Below the pieces are notes generated by a model. The model was given only the letters and a program-made list of their open reading frames with translations. It did not search any database and was not told the DNA's origin. The position numbers were made by a program, and so were the translations under genes. From Pseudacidovorax sp. NFM-22 (GTDB lineage: Bacteria > Pseudomonadota > Gammaproteobacteria > Burkholderiales > Burkholderiaceae_C), in assembly GCF_021401245.1 (NCBI RefSeq), contig NZ_JACBFY010000001.1, forward strand, positions 124,001-188,000: 64,000 nt of DNA, written 5' to 3'. Below, piece by piece: positions 50,944 to 63,200 of this stretch (positions are counted from its first letter, which is position 1; every line of letters starts with the position of its first letter).

Positions 50944-51867
50944 TCAGCGCTCGCCCTTGCGGTACGGCTTCATCAGGGCCTGCGGATAGCTGGCCTTGCG
51001 CGCCACCAGCACCAGCGCCAGGATCGACAGCACATAGGGCAGCATCAGGTAGACCTGATAGGGCAGGGCCGCGTCGCCGGCCTGCTGCAGCCGCAGCTGA
51101 AGCGCGTCGAAGAAGGCGAAGAGCAGGGCGCCCAGCAGGGCCTTGCCCGGCCGCCACGAGGCGAAGACCACCAGCGCCACGCAGATCCAGCCGCGGCCGT
51201 TGACCATGTTGAAGAAGAAGGCGTTGAAGGCCGACAGCGTGAGGAAGCTGCCCGCCACGCCCATCAGCGCCGAGCCGCCCACGATGGCCAGCGTGCGGGT
51301 CGCGGCCACCGACACGCCCTGGCTCTCCGCCGCCTGCGGGTTCTCGCCCACCATGCGCAGCGCGAGGCCTGCCGGCGTGCGGTAGAGCAGCCAGCCGACC
51401 ACCGGCACGAGCAGCAGCGCCAGCAGCGTCATCGGGGTCTGCGCGTCCAGCACCGGAATCGGCAGCCAGTCCATGGGCGCAAAGGGCGTGACCGTGGGCG
51501 GCGTGCTCACCTTGGGAAAGCTCACCCGGTAGCCGTAGTAGGACAGCGAGGTCGCCAGCAGCGTGATGCCCAGCCCGCACACATGCTGCGACAGCGCCAG
51601 GCCCACGGTCAGCCAGGCATGCAGCAGCCCGAAGACGGCGCCGACCAGGGCCGCCACCACCACCCCCAGCCACAGCGGCGCGCCGGCGTACACCGCCAGC
51701 CAGCCGCCGAAGGCGCCGGCCACCATGATCCCTTCGATGCCCAGGTTGAGCACGCCGGCCCGCTCGCACAGCAGCACGCCCAGCGTGCCCAGGATGAGCG
51801 GTGTCGCAATGCGCAGCAGGGCCACCCAGAAGGAGGCCTGCGCCACGATGTCGAACACATCGCTCAT
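50944..51867 (-). CDS. nucleoside-type ABC transporter permease (second)
   Basis: A 307-residue inner-membrane permease of the branched-chain/ribose-type family used by BMP transporters. About nine hydrophobic segments are visible, and the cytoplasmic EAA-like GENPQAAESQGVSV and GIEGIMVAGAFGGWLAV are family hallmarks (LNLGIEG). Its start overlaps the upstream permease stop (ATGA). It is the NupQ-like partner of the 356-residue permease. Confidence 0.93.
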   Translation of the reverse strand: MSDVFDIVAQASFWVALLRIATPLILGTLGVLLCERAGVLNLGIEGIMVAGAFGGWLAVYAGAPLWLGVVVAALVGAVFGLLHAWLTVGLALSQHVCGLGITLLATSLSYYGYRVSFPKVSTPPTVTPFAPMDWLPIPVLDAQTPMTLLALLLVPVVGWLLYRTPAGLALRMVGENPQAAESQGVSVAATRTLAIVGGSALMGVAGSFLTLSAFNAFFFNMVNGRGWICVALVVFASWRPGKALLGALLFAFFDALQLRLQQAGDAALPYQVYLMLPYVLSILALVLVARKASYPQALMKPYRKGER

Positions 51868-52930
51868 CGCGACCACCTCAGCCGGAACTGCGTGAACAGC
51901 GCCGCCACCAGCACCGACAGCAGCGAGGCGGCCACGATCACATCGGCGATGTAGGTCGGCACGCCCACGGCGCGGCTCATCGAATCGGCGCCGACCAGCA
52001 CGCCGGCCACGAACACGGCCGCGGCCACCACGCCCAGCGGATGCAGGCCCGCGAGCATGGCGATCACGATGCCGGTGTAGCCATAGCCGGGCGACATGTC
52101 GAGCGTGACGTAGCTGGTGCGGCCCGCCACTTCGACCGCACCGGCCAGGCCGGCCAGCGCGCCCGAGAGCAGGGCGGTGAGCACCACGGTACGTGTGACC
52201 GGCACGCCGGCGAAGGCGGCGGCACGCGGGTTGGCGCCCAGCGCGCGGATGTCGAAGCCCAGCACCGTGTGCTTGAACAGCAGCCACACGCCCACCGCCA
52301 GCACCAGCGCGCCAAGCAGGCCGCTGTGCACCCGCGTCTGCGGAATGAGCTTGGACAGTTCCAGGTCTGACTGCAGTGCCACGCTCTGCGGCCAGCCCAT
52401 GGCCGTCGGATCCTTCATCGGGCCGTCGAGCAGCGCGCCGACGGCCAGCAGCAAGATGAAGTTGAGCAGCAGCGTGGTCACCACCTCGTCCACGCCCAGG
52501 CGGCTCTTCATGAGCGCCGGGCCCAGCAGCAGCAGCGCGCCCGCCAGCGCGGCGGCCAGGAACATCAGCGGCAGCAGCACCGCCACCGGCCACTCCAGGC
52601 CCGTGCCGTCGTGCATGCCGCCGATGGCGACGGCCGCCAGCGCGCCGGCGTAGAGCTGGCCTTCGGCGCCGATGTTGAACAGCCGGGCCCGGAAGGCCAC
52701 CGCCGCCGACAGGCCGGTGAGGATCAGCGGAATGGCCCGCGTCAGCGTCTCGCTCAGCGCGAAGACCGAGCCGAAGCCGCCCGAGAGCAGCAGCCCGTAG
52801 GTGCGGCCCACGGGCGCGCCGGCCCACAGCACCAGCAGGGCGCTGACCAGCAGCGTGAAGGCGATCGCGCCCACCGGCGCCAGCACCAGGGCCGTGCGCG
52901 AAGGCTGGGTACGTCGTTCGAGCCGCATCG

Positions 52931-52934
<4 letters not shown>
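51864..52934 (-). CDS. nucleoside-type ABC transporter permease (first)
   Basis: A 356-residue permease of the same family, with about ten hydrophobic segments. FNIGAEGQLYAGALAAVAIGG is the conserved block. A periplasmic or cytoplasmic ALGANPRAAAFAGVPV follows, the EAA-like loop that docks the ATPase. It overlaps the ATPase gene by four bases and the other permease by four. With the other permease it forms the membrane channel. Confidence 0.93.
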
Positions 52935-54489
<1,555 letters not shown>

Positions 54490-54502
<13 letters not shown>

Positions 54503-55407
54503 TGCGCGAGGAAGGCCATCAGCACCTGGGCCGAGTTGTCGGCCGCCAGGCGCATGAAGGTGCCCATCTCGTTGGCGCCTTCGCCGCCGCCGGCCAGGTC
54601 GCTGAGCGAGCGGAAGGCGAGGTAGGGCACGCCGTTGGCATGGGCCACCATGCCCACCGCCGCCGTCTCCATGTCCAGGACGTTGGCCTGGAAGGTGGCG
54701 TAGGTGTATTCGCGGAAGGCCTTGTTGTCCATGAAGGTCTGGCCCGACACGCCGTTGCCGCCGACCACCAGGCGCGGCGCATGCCGGAGGCAGGTACCGG
54801 CGGCGCAGGCCGCCAGGTCCACCTTCATGGTGCGCGCTGCGGCCAGCATGCCCGGGTCCACCTCGAACCAGAAGCGCCGCGTGACCTGCGGCTGCGCCGC
54901 GGAGCGGAACTCCACCGGCCGCGGGAACATCATGCCGAAGTTGGGCAGCGTGGCGTCCTGGATGAAGGGCGGCTTCTCGTAGCGGCCGGGCGCCACCTCC
55001 TTCGCCATCAGCACTTCCAGGTACTGGCCCCACTGGGCCGGCACCGTGACGTCGCCGATGGAGAGGTTGGGGTTCACGCCCCCGGCGATGCCGCTGAACA
55101 CCACATGGCTGACCTTGAAGCGGTCCAGCGCCAGCTGGGTGTTCATGGTGGCATTCGTCATGCTGATGCCCGACAGGAACAGCACCACCGGCCGCCCCTG
55201 CAGCGTGCCGGTGTGGAACTCCACGCCATTGATGCGCGTGGTGCGCGCGTCCTGCAGCTTCTGGCGCAGCAGCACCAGCTCGGGCTCGAAGGCCGACATG
55301 ACCGCGATGCGCGGGGTGTCGGTGACAGGAGGCGGCCCCATGCCGGCACAGCCGGCGAGGGCGGCGCTGGCCGCAAGGGCCAGCAGGAATCGGCGGAAGC
55401 TGTTCAT
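54490..55407 (-). CDS. exported lipoprotein of the nucleoside phosphorylase/MTAN fold
   Basis: A 305-residue protein with a lipoprotein signal (FRRFLLALAASAALAGC; Cys at about 20), so it is exported and membrane-anchored. The rest is the PNP/UDP phosphorylase-1 fold: IAVMSAFEPELVLLRQKL, SGIAGGVNP, DMETAAVGMVAHANGVPYLAF and SLSDLAGG, where the Glu of MET and the Asp of SD are the nucleosidase catalytic residues. It probably releases nucleobases from nucleosides (or methylthioadenosine) outside the cytoplasm. It sits between the binding protein and the ATPase of the same operon, so its products may be the transporter's cargo. Confidence 0.88.
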
Positions 55408-55420
55408 GCGGCCAGGGGCC

Positions 55421-56419
55421 TCACTTGGACGACTTGGGCTGGCGGTCGTCGATCTTGACGCTGTACTTGCCCGACAGGATCTCCGCCTCGCGCGCCTTGA
55501 CCTTGGCGACCAGGTCGGCCGGTACCTTCTTCTCGAAGGTGCCCAGCGGGGAGAGTTCGGAGCCCTTGTATTGCATCTGCGAGTAGGGGCCGTAGTCCTC
55601 GGCCTTGAACTGGGCGTCCTTGACCAGCTTGATGGCGCGGTCGACGGAGGGCTCCATGTTCCACAGCGCCGACACCACCACCGTGTCGGGGTACTGGGGC
55701 TGCGTGTTGATCACGTTGCCGATGGCCAGCACCTTGCGCTCCTTGGCCGCGTCGCTCACGCCGAAGCGCTCGGCGTACATGATGTCCGCGCCCTTGTCGA
55801 TCATGGCGAAGGCGGCCTCCTTGGCCTTGGGCGGATCGAACCAGCTGTTGATGAAGCTCACGCTGAACTCGACCTTGGGATTCACTTCCTTGGCGCCGGC
55901 CATGAAGGCATTCATCAGGCGGTTGACCTCGGGGATCGGGAAGCCGCCGACCATGCCGATCTTGTTCGACTTGGTCATGCCGCCAGCGATCATGCCGGTG
56001 AGGTAGGCGGGCTCCTGGATGTAGTTGTCGAAGACGCTGAAGTTGGGCGCCTGCGGCTTGCCGGAGGAGCCCATCAGGAACATGGTCTTGGGGAAGTCCT
56101 TGGCCACCTTGCGGGCCGCGGCCTCGACGGCGAAGGCCTCGCCCAGGATCAGCTGGTTGCCGGCGGTGGCGTACTCGCGCAGCACGCGCTCGTAGTCGGC
56201 GTTGGCCACGTTCTCGGTGGCCTTGTACTCGATCTCGCCGCGGGCCTCGGCCGCCTTGAGCGCCTTGTGGATGCGGCCCACCCATTGCTGCTCGAAGGGC
56301 ACGGTGTAGACCGCGGCCACCTTGAGCTTGGACTGGGCGAATGCGAACTGCGGCAACCCGACCGCGACAAGCCCCGCCAGGGCGGCGGCACTCAGGATCA
56401 GGGGACGGCGCTGGATCAT
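55421..56419 (-). CDS. BMP-family ABC transporter substrate-binding protein
   Basis: A 332-residue periplasmic binding protein. The signal peptide (PLILSAAALAGLVAVGLPQFAFAQ) is followed by the BMP/Med lipoprotein fold (KVAAVYTVPFEQQWVGRIHKAL, NQLILGEAFAVEAAARKVAKD, GMVGGFPIPEVNRLMNAFMAGA). The family binds nucleosides or nucleobases. There is no lipobox Cys, so the protein is probably soluble. ATG 56419 follows GAGTGAGAAAG. It leads the operon binding protein-nucleosidase-ATPase-permease-permease. Base or nucleoside specificity is inferred from context with codA and upp. Confidence 0.93.
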   Translation of the reverse strand: MIQRRPLILSAAALAGLVAVGLPQFAFAQSKLKVAAVYTVPFEQQWVGRIHKALKAAEARGEIEYKATENVANADYERVLREYATAGNQLILGEAFAVEAAARKVAKDFPKTMFLMGSSGKPQAPNFSVFDNYIQEPAYLTGMIAGGMTKSNKIGMVGGFPIPEVNRLMNAFMAGAKEVNPKVEFSVSFINSWFDPPKAKEAAFAMIDKGADIMYAERFGVSDAAKERKVLAIGNVINTQPQYPDTVVVSALWNMEPSVDRAIKLVKDAQFKAEDYGPYSQMQYKGSELSPLGTFEKKVPADLVAKVKAREAEILSGKYSVKIDDRQPKSSK

Positions 56420-56838
56420 CTTTCTCACTCCTCGTTGATGGGTGTTGGACAAGCAGGATTGGTGCCGGCTGGGCCGGGTACGTATGACATGAAGGCCAGG
56501 CTGGACCAGTGGGGCGGTGCGGCTCACAGTTACGGCTGAGCCCGCCTATCGGCCGGACTGAGCCTGTTTACCGTTCGGGCTGAGCCTGTCGAAGCCCTGC
56601 ACTGCGCTTCGACAGGCTCAGCGTGAACGGTTGTGGGCGTCCCGCCAGGCAGCCCTTCCGAGCGACGTAAGCAGGTCACGCCATCACCGCCAGCGGGAAG
56701 CAGTCCCCCCAACACGAAGGGCCGCGGAGCAGGCCACGCCAGCAACACGCGCGGAACCGGCTTTGCCGGGCCGCTGCGTGTGCCCCCGGAGGGGGGTGGG
56801 CGGAGCGGGCCCCAGCCCGCGCAGCCTGGGGGGGATTT
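56420..56838. other. repeat-rich intergenic region between binding protein and upp
   Basis: About 420 bp with no gene seen. It contains the inverted repeat at 56571-56630 and a GC-rich block at 56755-56830 with short hairpins (GGCTTTGCC; GCGGGCCCCAGCCCGC at 56805-56820). It probably separates two transcription units. Confidence 0.6.
56571..56630. repeat. long inverted repeat (TTCGACAGGCTCAG type)
   Basis: Arms of 24 bases (56571-56594 and 56607-56630) complement each other with two mismatches around a 12-base loop. The core GCTGAGCCTGTCGAAG is a wording often seen in dispersed intergenic repeats of beta- and alphaproteobacteria. Confidence 0.75.
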
Positions 56839-57474
56839 CTATTTCGTACCGAAGATCCGGTCGCCCGCGTCGCCCAGGCCCGGCAGGATGTAGCCGTGCT
56901 CATTGAGCTGCCGGTCGATGGCCGCCGTGTACACCGGCACGTCCGGATGCGCCTCGTACATGGTCTTCAGGCCCTCGGGGCAGGTCAGCAGGCAGACGAA
57001 CTTGATGGACTTGGGCGACAGCTCCTTGAGGCGCTCCACCGCCGCCACGGCCGAGTTGCCGGTGGCCAGCATCGGGTCGACCACGACGATGTCGCGCTCC
57101 TGCATGTCGCTGGGCATCTTGAAGTAGTACTCGACGGCGGTGAGCGTCTTGGGGTCGCGGTACAGGCCAATGTGGCCCACGCGGGCCCCCGGCACCACGC
57201 TGAGCATGCCGTCCAGGATGCCCGTGCCGGCCCGCAGGATGGACACGAACACCAGCTTCTTGCCGTCGATCACCCGGCCGCGCGTGACTTCCAGCGGCGT
57301 CTCGATCTCGATCTCCGACGTCGGAATGTCCCGCGTCACCTCATAGGCCATCAGCGAGGCCAGTTCGTTGAGCAGACGGCGGAAGCTGTTGGTCGAGGCG
57401 TCCTTGCGGCGCATGAGCGTGAGCTTGTGCTGGACGAGCGGATGGGTGATCAGGTGAGCGTTGGGCGTCGTCAT
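56839..57474 (-). CDS. upp: uracil phosphoribosyltransferase
   Basis: A 211-residue UPRT that makes UMP from uracil and PRPP. The family blocks are [39 protein letters not shown], the PRPP loop [18 protein letters not shown], and the uracil-binding end [25 protein letters not shown]. It is the last gene of upp-urc4-urc1 (minus strand, 50 bp after urc4). In the yeast URC route this step (URC6) starts uracil degradation. It can also simply salvage uracil. Confidence 0.96.
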   Translation of the reverse strand: MTTPNAHLITHPLVQHKLTLMRRKDASTNSFRRLLNELASLMAYEVTRDIPTSEIEIETPLEVTRGRVIDGKKLVFVSILRAGTGILDGMLSVVPGARVGHIGLYRDPKTLTAVEYYFKMPSDMQERDIVVVDPMLATGNSAVAAVERLKELSPKSIKFVCLLTCPEGLKTMYEAHPDVPVYTAAIDRQLNEHGYILPGLGDAGDRIFGTK

Positions 57475-57524
57475 GAATCGTTCTTGTCAAAAACAGAAGG
57501 CGTGCGATGGTAGAGGAGGCGGGC

Positions 57525-58847
57525 TCAGAACACCGTGCCGTCGCTCTCGATGCGCAGCGGGGGCAGGCCGTTGCGCAGGCGCTGGGCCACGGCCCGGCCT
57601 GCCGCCCAGGTGCCACCTTCGAGGATGCAGGCCAGTGGCATCTCCTCGGCGCTGCGGCCGACGTGGCGACGCACGATGGGCGCCAGCTCGTCCAGCAGCG
57701 CCACCGTCAGGGCCCGCCATTCGACGATGAACTCGTCGCCGACCTGCCAGCTGCGTTCGAGCAGGGCCGCATCGCGCGGGACGATGACGGCGGTGTCCAG
57801 CAGCAGGCCGCCATTGCGGTACTCGGGCAGGGCGGTGAGGGCATCGAGCCCCTCGACCTTCACGCCCGCCCACTCGAAGGGCTCGATCAGCGAGTAGGTG
57901 AGCCACTGCGACAGCTTGTGGAAGGGCACCCAGCCGTGGGTGCGGCCCTCGCCGCCGACCCCGCTGTGGGCCCAGCAGTCGCCCAGGGCCAGCGCCGGCT
58001 CGCCCGGGCCGGGCAGGGCGGTGGGGTGGCGATGCAGGTAGTTGGCCGAGGGCCAGATGGCCGAAAGCGAATCCAGCAGCAGCGTGAGGATGTCGTGCAC
58101 CTGCACCGTCGCGGTGGGCGGCACGGCCACGCCTTCGGGCGCGATGAGCATGTCGAACAGGCCGCCCGGCCGCTGCACCTCGGTGCCGAAGACGGCCGGC
58201 TGCTCGGCCAGCACCTCGCCGAGCCGTCGCAGCAGCGTGACCCGGCCGTCCAGGCCGACGAGCGGGTTGTCGCTGCGCACCTGGAAGGCCTGCGCCAGGC
58301 GGTCGGCCACCAGGGCACGCAGGCCGGCCGCATCGGCCTGCAGAGGGCGATCCGGGTCGGAAGAAAACAGTCCCGCCTTGAAGGCATGGAAGCTGGCCAC
58401 GCCCAGGCCTTCGGAGCGGGTGAAGCGCTGGTCGGACGCCGACTCGTGGTAGGCCCAGTCGGCCCCGGCGCCCGCATCGAGCAGCACGCTCACCACGGCG
58501 AGGTCGATGCGGGCCTTGGCCTGCTCGCGGGGTGTCGCATGCTCGCCCAGGAGGTGATCGAGTTCGGCCGCCCGGTCGACGCCGCCCGCCTCGAAATGCC
58601 GCCAGCGGCTGTGGTACGGGATCGGCCGCCACGCGTAGCGCGCCTGGGTGACCTGGGCCACTTCACGCGCCGCATCGTCCAGGCGCGTCTCGTCGCCGAT
58701 GGTGAAGAAGGCCGATTCGCCGCGGCGCGCGCGGGCCAGCAGTTCGGCCGCGCGCTCGTGCACGGCGACCGTGGTGCGCAGCCAGCCGACGGCGGCCTCG
58801 GGGTGGTTGAGGTCAGTGGTGGGAAGCAAGGGTTGGCTGTCCGTCAT
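57525..58847 (-). CDS. urc4: URC4/DUF1688-family uracil-catabolism protein
   Basis: A 440-residue DUF1688 protein, homologous to URC4/Urg3 of fungi. Visible blocks are FHAFKAGLFSSDPDRPLQAD, PPTATVQVHDILTLLLDSLSAIWPS, FHKLSQWLTYSLIEPFEWAGV and EYRNGGLLLDTAVIVPR. No known catalytic motif stands out. In Lachancea kluyveri URC4 is needed for growth on uracil as nitrogen source, acting after UMP formation; its reaction is not established. The stop of urc1 overlaps its ATG (ATGA), so translation is coupled. Confidence 0.9.
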   Translation of the reverse strand: MTDSQPLLPTTDLNHPEAAVGWLRTTVAVHERAAELLARARRGESAFFTIGDETRLDDAAREVAQVTQARYAWRPIPYHSRWRHFEAGGVDRAAELDHLLGEHATPREQAKARIDLAVVSVLLDAGAGADWAYHESASDQRFTRSEGLGVASFHAFKAGLFSSDPDRPLQADAAGLRALVADRLAQAFQVRSDNPLVGLDGRVTLLRRLGEVLAEQPAVFGTEVQRPGGLFDMLIAPEGVAVPPTATVQVHDILTLLLDSLSAIWPSANYLHRHPTALPGPGEPALALGDCWAHSGVGGEGRTHGWVPFHKLSQWLTYSLIEPFEWAGVKVEGLDALTALPEYRNGGLLLDTAVIVPRDAALLERSWQVGDEFIVEWRALTVALLDELAPIVRRHVGRSAEEMPLACILEGGTWAAGRAVAQRLRNGLPPLRIESDGTVF

Positions 58848-60124
58848 TCGCCCAGCCCCCGTCCGCGGGTGGCCTTGAGTTCATCGGCACCGGGCACCTT
58901 GCCCGGTGTGAAATAGCCGGCCGCCATCTTGGCGTCGATCTCGACGCGCGCGTCCGCCGGGATCAGGTCGTCGGGGATGTTGACGCGCTCGCCGACCTCG
59001 ATGCCCGAGCCGGTGATGGCGTCGTATTTCATGTTGCTCATGGAGACGAGGCGGTGGATCTTGCGGATGCCCAACCAGTGCAGCACGTCGGGCATCAGCT
59101 CCTGAAAGCGCATGTCCTGCACGCCGGCCACGCATTCGGTGCGGGCGAAGTACTGGTCTGCGGTGTCGCCGCCCAGTTGCCGCTTGCGGGCGTTGTAGAC
59201 CAGGAACTTGGTCACCTCGCCCAGCGCGCGGCCTTCCTTGCGCGCATAGGAAATGAGGCCCACGCCGCCACGCTGGGCGCCCTGGATGCACTCTTCGATA
59301 GCGTGCGTGAGGTAGGGGCGGCAGGTGCAGATGTCGGAGCCGAACACGTCCGAGCCATTGCATTCGTCGTGCACGCGGGCGGTGAGCTCGACCTCGGGGT
59401 TGGCCAGGTCGCGCGGGTTGCCGAAGATGTAGATCGTCTGCCCGCCGATGGGGGGCAGGAAGACCTCGAGGTCGGAGCGCGTGACCAGCTCGGGATACAT
59501 GCCGCCCGTCTCCTCGAAGAGCACGCGCCGCAGGTCGGTCTCGGAACAGCCGAAGCGCTGGGCCACGCCAGGCAGCCACCAGACCGGCTCGATGGCCGCC
59601 TTGGTGACGAGGGCCGCGCCGCCTGCGGTGAGGAATTTGCCGTCGGCCTTCAGCCGGCCCTTCTGCAGCGCATCGATCACCTCGGGCAGGATCACGTGCG
59701 CCTTGGTCACGGCGATGGTCGGGCGGATGTCGTAGCCCGCCGCCAGCTCCTGCGCGAACACGTCTGAGACGACGGCGCCCCAGGGGTCCATCGACACGAT
59801 CTTGCCCGGCTCGCTCCATTGCGGATAGGGCCCGATCGCGTCGGTCGGCGAGGTGTTGGTGAGGTCGGCGCGGTGCTCGCGCTTGAGCGCCCCCGCGGCC
59901 ACGGCCAGCGCGCGGTAGACGCTGTAGCTGCCGCTGTGGGTGCCGATCACGTTGCGGTGGGCGCGCTTGGTCGTGGTGCCCACGACCGGTCCGCGTTCGG
60001 CCGGGGTGGCCGCATCCCAGTGGATGGGCAGCGAGCCCAGGCCGCCGGCATGCGAGGTCAGGCGGATGTGCTGGCGGGGGGAGGGTGAGGTGGCAGGGGG
60101 AGACGTGGTGCTGTCTACAGACAT
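58844..60124 (-). CDS. urc1: GTP cyclohydrolase II-like protein, URC1 type
   Basis: A 426-residue protein with a GTP cyclohydrolase II domain in the C-terminal half. The zinc cysteines C255, C266 and C268 are visible in HDECNGSDVFGSDICTC. YARKEGRALGE is the arginine/catalytic block. The N-terminal 200 residues are extra compared with RibA. This build matches URC1, which in the yeast URC uracil-degradation route is thought to act on a uracil nucleotide instead of GTP. It is the first gene of the urc1-urc4-upp operon. A RibA role is less likely because no riboflavin genes are near and its partner is DUF1688. Confidence 0.88.
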   Translation of the reverse strand: MSVDSTTSPPATSPSPRQHIRLTSHAGGLGSLPIHWDAATPAERGPVVGTTTKRAHRNVIGTHSGSYSVYRALAVAAGALKREHRADLTNTSPTDAIGPYPQWSEPGKIVSMDPWGAVVSDVFAQELAAGYDIRPTIAVTKAHVILPEVIDALQKGRLKADGKFLTAGGAALVTKAAIEPVWWLPGVAQRFGCSETDLRRVLFEETGGMYPELVTRSDLEVFLPPIGGQTIYIFGNPRDLANPEVELTARVHDECNGSDVFGSDICTCRPYLTHAIEECIQGAQRGGVGLISYARKEGRALGEVTKFLVYNARKRQLGGDTADQYFARTECVAGVQDMRFQELMPDVLHWLGIRKIHRLVSMSNMKYDAITGSGIEVGERVNIPDDLIPADARVEIDAKMAAGYFTPGKVPGADELKATRGRGLGE

Positions 60125-60267
60125 TGCAGGCCCTCAAAAATGTCAATGTAGCGAGGGGTAGGACCGCTGGCAAGAAAAGAGGGCATGCACCGCGTCCTCC
60201 CCCAAACAGCCGAGACGCAGGAGGGCGGACAGGCTCGGGTTACTTTCTGCAATATAGTGAAAAAGCC
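60125..60267. other. divergent promoter region, urc1/hybrid kinase
   Basis: About 140 bp between divergent urc1 and the hybrid kinase gene. An AATATAGTG patch just before the kinase start could contain its -10 region. No operator was recognised. Confidence 0.35.
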
Positions 60268-63200
60268 ATGTCGTGGTTCTCCTCTGCCGGCTTCGCTGCC
60301 GAGCCTCTGCTCTGGCGCCTTCACGATGCGCGGCTGGTCGGCCTGTCGGTGGTCCTGGCCATCCTGTCTTCCATCCTGGCGGTGCACATGGCCTCGCTGG
60401 GCTGGCGCGCGCGGCATGCCGGCATCCGTCATCTGAGCGCGGCCGGTGGCGCGCTGGCCATGGCCTGCGGCATCTGGGCGATGCATTTCATCGGCATGCT
60501 GGCCTTTGCGCTGTGCGCTGCGGCCCCGATCGGGCTGGGCATGACGGCGCTGTCGCTGCTGCCGGCGCTGGGCGCCTGCTGGGTGGCCATGCTGCTGCTC
60601 ACCCGCGCGCATCTCGGCCGGGCGGCCATTGCCTGGGGCGGGGTGGCGGTGGGCGCGGGCATCGGCGCCATGCACCATGCCGGCATGGCCGCCTCGGCGG
60701 CCATGGTGGGCATGCGTCAGGATCCCGGGTTGACCGCCTTCTCCCTGGTGCTGGCCGTCGTGCTGGCCACGCTGGCGCTGTGGGTCTATGCCCGCCTGCG
60801 CGTGCAGGCGCAGAACCGGCCCTGGCGGGTGGCGGCCGTGGCGGGGTCGGTGCTCGGCCTGGCCATCCTCGCCATGCATTACACGGCGATGGCGGCGCTG
60901 CGCTTCGACGGCGTCGCCATCGACGGTGTGCCTGAGGGGCGGCACACGCTGCTGGTGGTGGCCATCGCCGCGTTCGTGGCCCTGATCGGCCTGCTGGCGG
61001 TGGCGCTGCACGTGGGGTTGCGCCAGCGTCATCTGCTGGAGCAGGTGCGCCGCAGCGAGTCGCGCCTGCGCGCCCTGGTGGACACGGCGGTGGACGGCAT
61101 CGTGATGATCGACGCGCACGGCACCGTCCAGTCGTTCAATGGCGCCGCCGAGCGCCTGCTGGGTTGGCGGGCCGACGAGGTGGTGGGCCGCAACATCGCG
61201 ATGCTGATGCCCGAGCCCCATCGCAGTGGCCATGACGGCTACCTGGAGCGCTACATGGCGACGGGCCTGGCCCGCATCATCGGCGTGGGCCGCGAGGTGG
61301 AGGCGCGCGACAAGGAAGGGCGGCTGGTGCCGGTCCGCCTGGCGGTGGGTCGGGCAGAACTGCCGGACGAGGCGCTGTTCGTCGGCTTTCTCACCGACAT
61401 CCGCGAGCGGCGGGACATGGAGCTGTCGCTTCGGCGCAGCGAAGAGCAGTTCCGCTCGCTCATCGCCAACATTCCCGGCGTGACCTTCCGCTGCCGCTTT
61501 GCCCGCGACTGGCGCATGCTGTTCATCAGCGATGCCGTGGAGGGCCTGTGTGGCTTCCCGCCCGAGGACTTCCTGGCGGCGCGCATCAGCTATGCGGACC
61601 TGATGCACCCGGACGATGTGGAGCGCATCTGGCGGCAGGTGGGCCAGGCGCTCGACCAGAACCGCTCCTACCACGTCGAATATCGCCTGCGGCACCGCAG
61701 CGGCCGGTTGCGCTGGGTGTCGGAAACCGGCCGGGGCGTGCGCGGCAATGATGGTGAGATCCAGTGGATCGACGGGGTGATGGTCGACAACACGGCGCTG
61801 CGCGCGCGCAACGCCGAGTACGAGGGCATCGTCAACGCCATCGGCCGCGCCCAGGGCATGGTCGAGCTGGACCTGGAAGGGCGCATCCTGCGAGCCAACG
61901 ACCTGTTCCTGCGCCTGGTCGGCTACACCATGGAAGAGCTGCGCGGCCAGCCCCATGCGGTGCTGTGCCGGCCCGAAGAGGTCCAGAGCGCCGACTATGC
62001 CGAGCGCTGGCGGCGGCTGCGCGCCGGCGAGCAGCAAAGCGGCGAATATGCCCGCATCACCCGGGACGGACGGGAGGTGTGGCTGCACAGCTTCTACAAC
62101 CCGATCCTCGATGCCGAGGGGCGGCCCTTCAAGATCCTCAAGCTGGCGGCGGACCTGAGCGAACGGCGCCTGATGGAGCAGGCCCTGCGCGACGCCAAGG
62201 AGCGCGCCGAATCCGCCGCCGCAGCGCGCAGCAGCTTCCTGGCCAACATGAGCCACGAGATCCGTACGCCGATGAACGCCATCATCGGCTTCTCGGAGGT
62301 GCTGCTCGATTCGCCGCTCGACGCCAGCCAGCGCCGCCACCTGAGCACCATCCACCAGGCCTGGCATTCGATGCTGCGGCTGCTCAACGAGGTGCTCGAC
62401 ACGGCCAAGCTGGAGAAGGGCGCGATGACGCTGATGGAGGAGGACTTCTCCCTGCGCGCGCTGTGCGACCAGGTGGTCGCCTCGATGCGCATCAGCGCGA
62501 TCCGCAAGGGCCTGGACCTGGTCCTCGACTACCACCCGAGCGTGCCGCTGCACTTCCGCGGCGATGCGCTGCGGGTGCAGCAGGTGCTGCTCAACCTGCT
62601 GGGCAATGCCGTGAAGTTCACCGAACAGGGCAGGGTGGTGCTGCGCGTGCGCCATCACGGTGGCCAGCTCAGCCTCGAGGTGGAGGACACCGGCATCGGC
62701 ATCGAGCAGGACATGCAGGAGCGCATCTTCGAACCCTTTGCCCAGGCCGACGCCTCGACGTCGCGGCGCTTCGGGGGCACGGGATTGGGCACCACCATCT
62801 CGCGACAGCTGGCGCACCTGATGGGCGGCACCATCAGGGTGGCCAGCACGCCGGGGCGCGGCAGTGTGTTCACCGTGCGGCTGCCCTTGCCGCTGGGCAG
62901 TCCCACGGGATTGCCGGATGCGGTGGGGGGCGCAGACACGCCGCTGCAACTGCCCGCGCTGCGCGTGCTGGCCGTGGACGACGCGCCGAGCAACCTGGAG
63001 CTGCTGGAGATCCTGCTGGGCCGCGAGGGCCACCAGGTGGCACTGGCCGGCGGCGGCGAACAGGCGGTGCAGATCGCCGCGCGCGAGCGTTTCGACCTCA
63101 TCCTCATGGACCTGCAGATGCCCGGCATGGACGGCCTGGAGGCGGCACGTGCCATCCGCCGGGCCGAGCAGGCGGCGGCCGACCGGCACACGCCGATCAT

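Noticed and set aside
58844-60124. RibA (riboflavin synthesis) identity
   Set aside because: The N-terminal extension, the DUF1688 partner and the upp neighbour fit URC1 better, and no rib genes are near.
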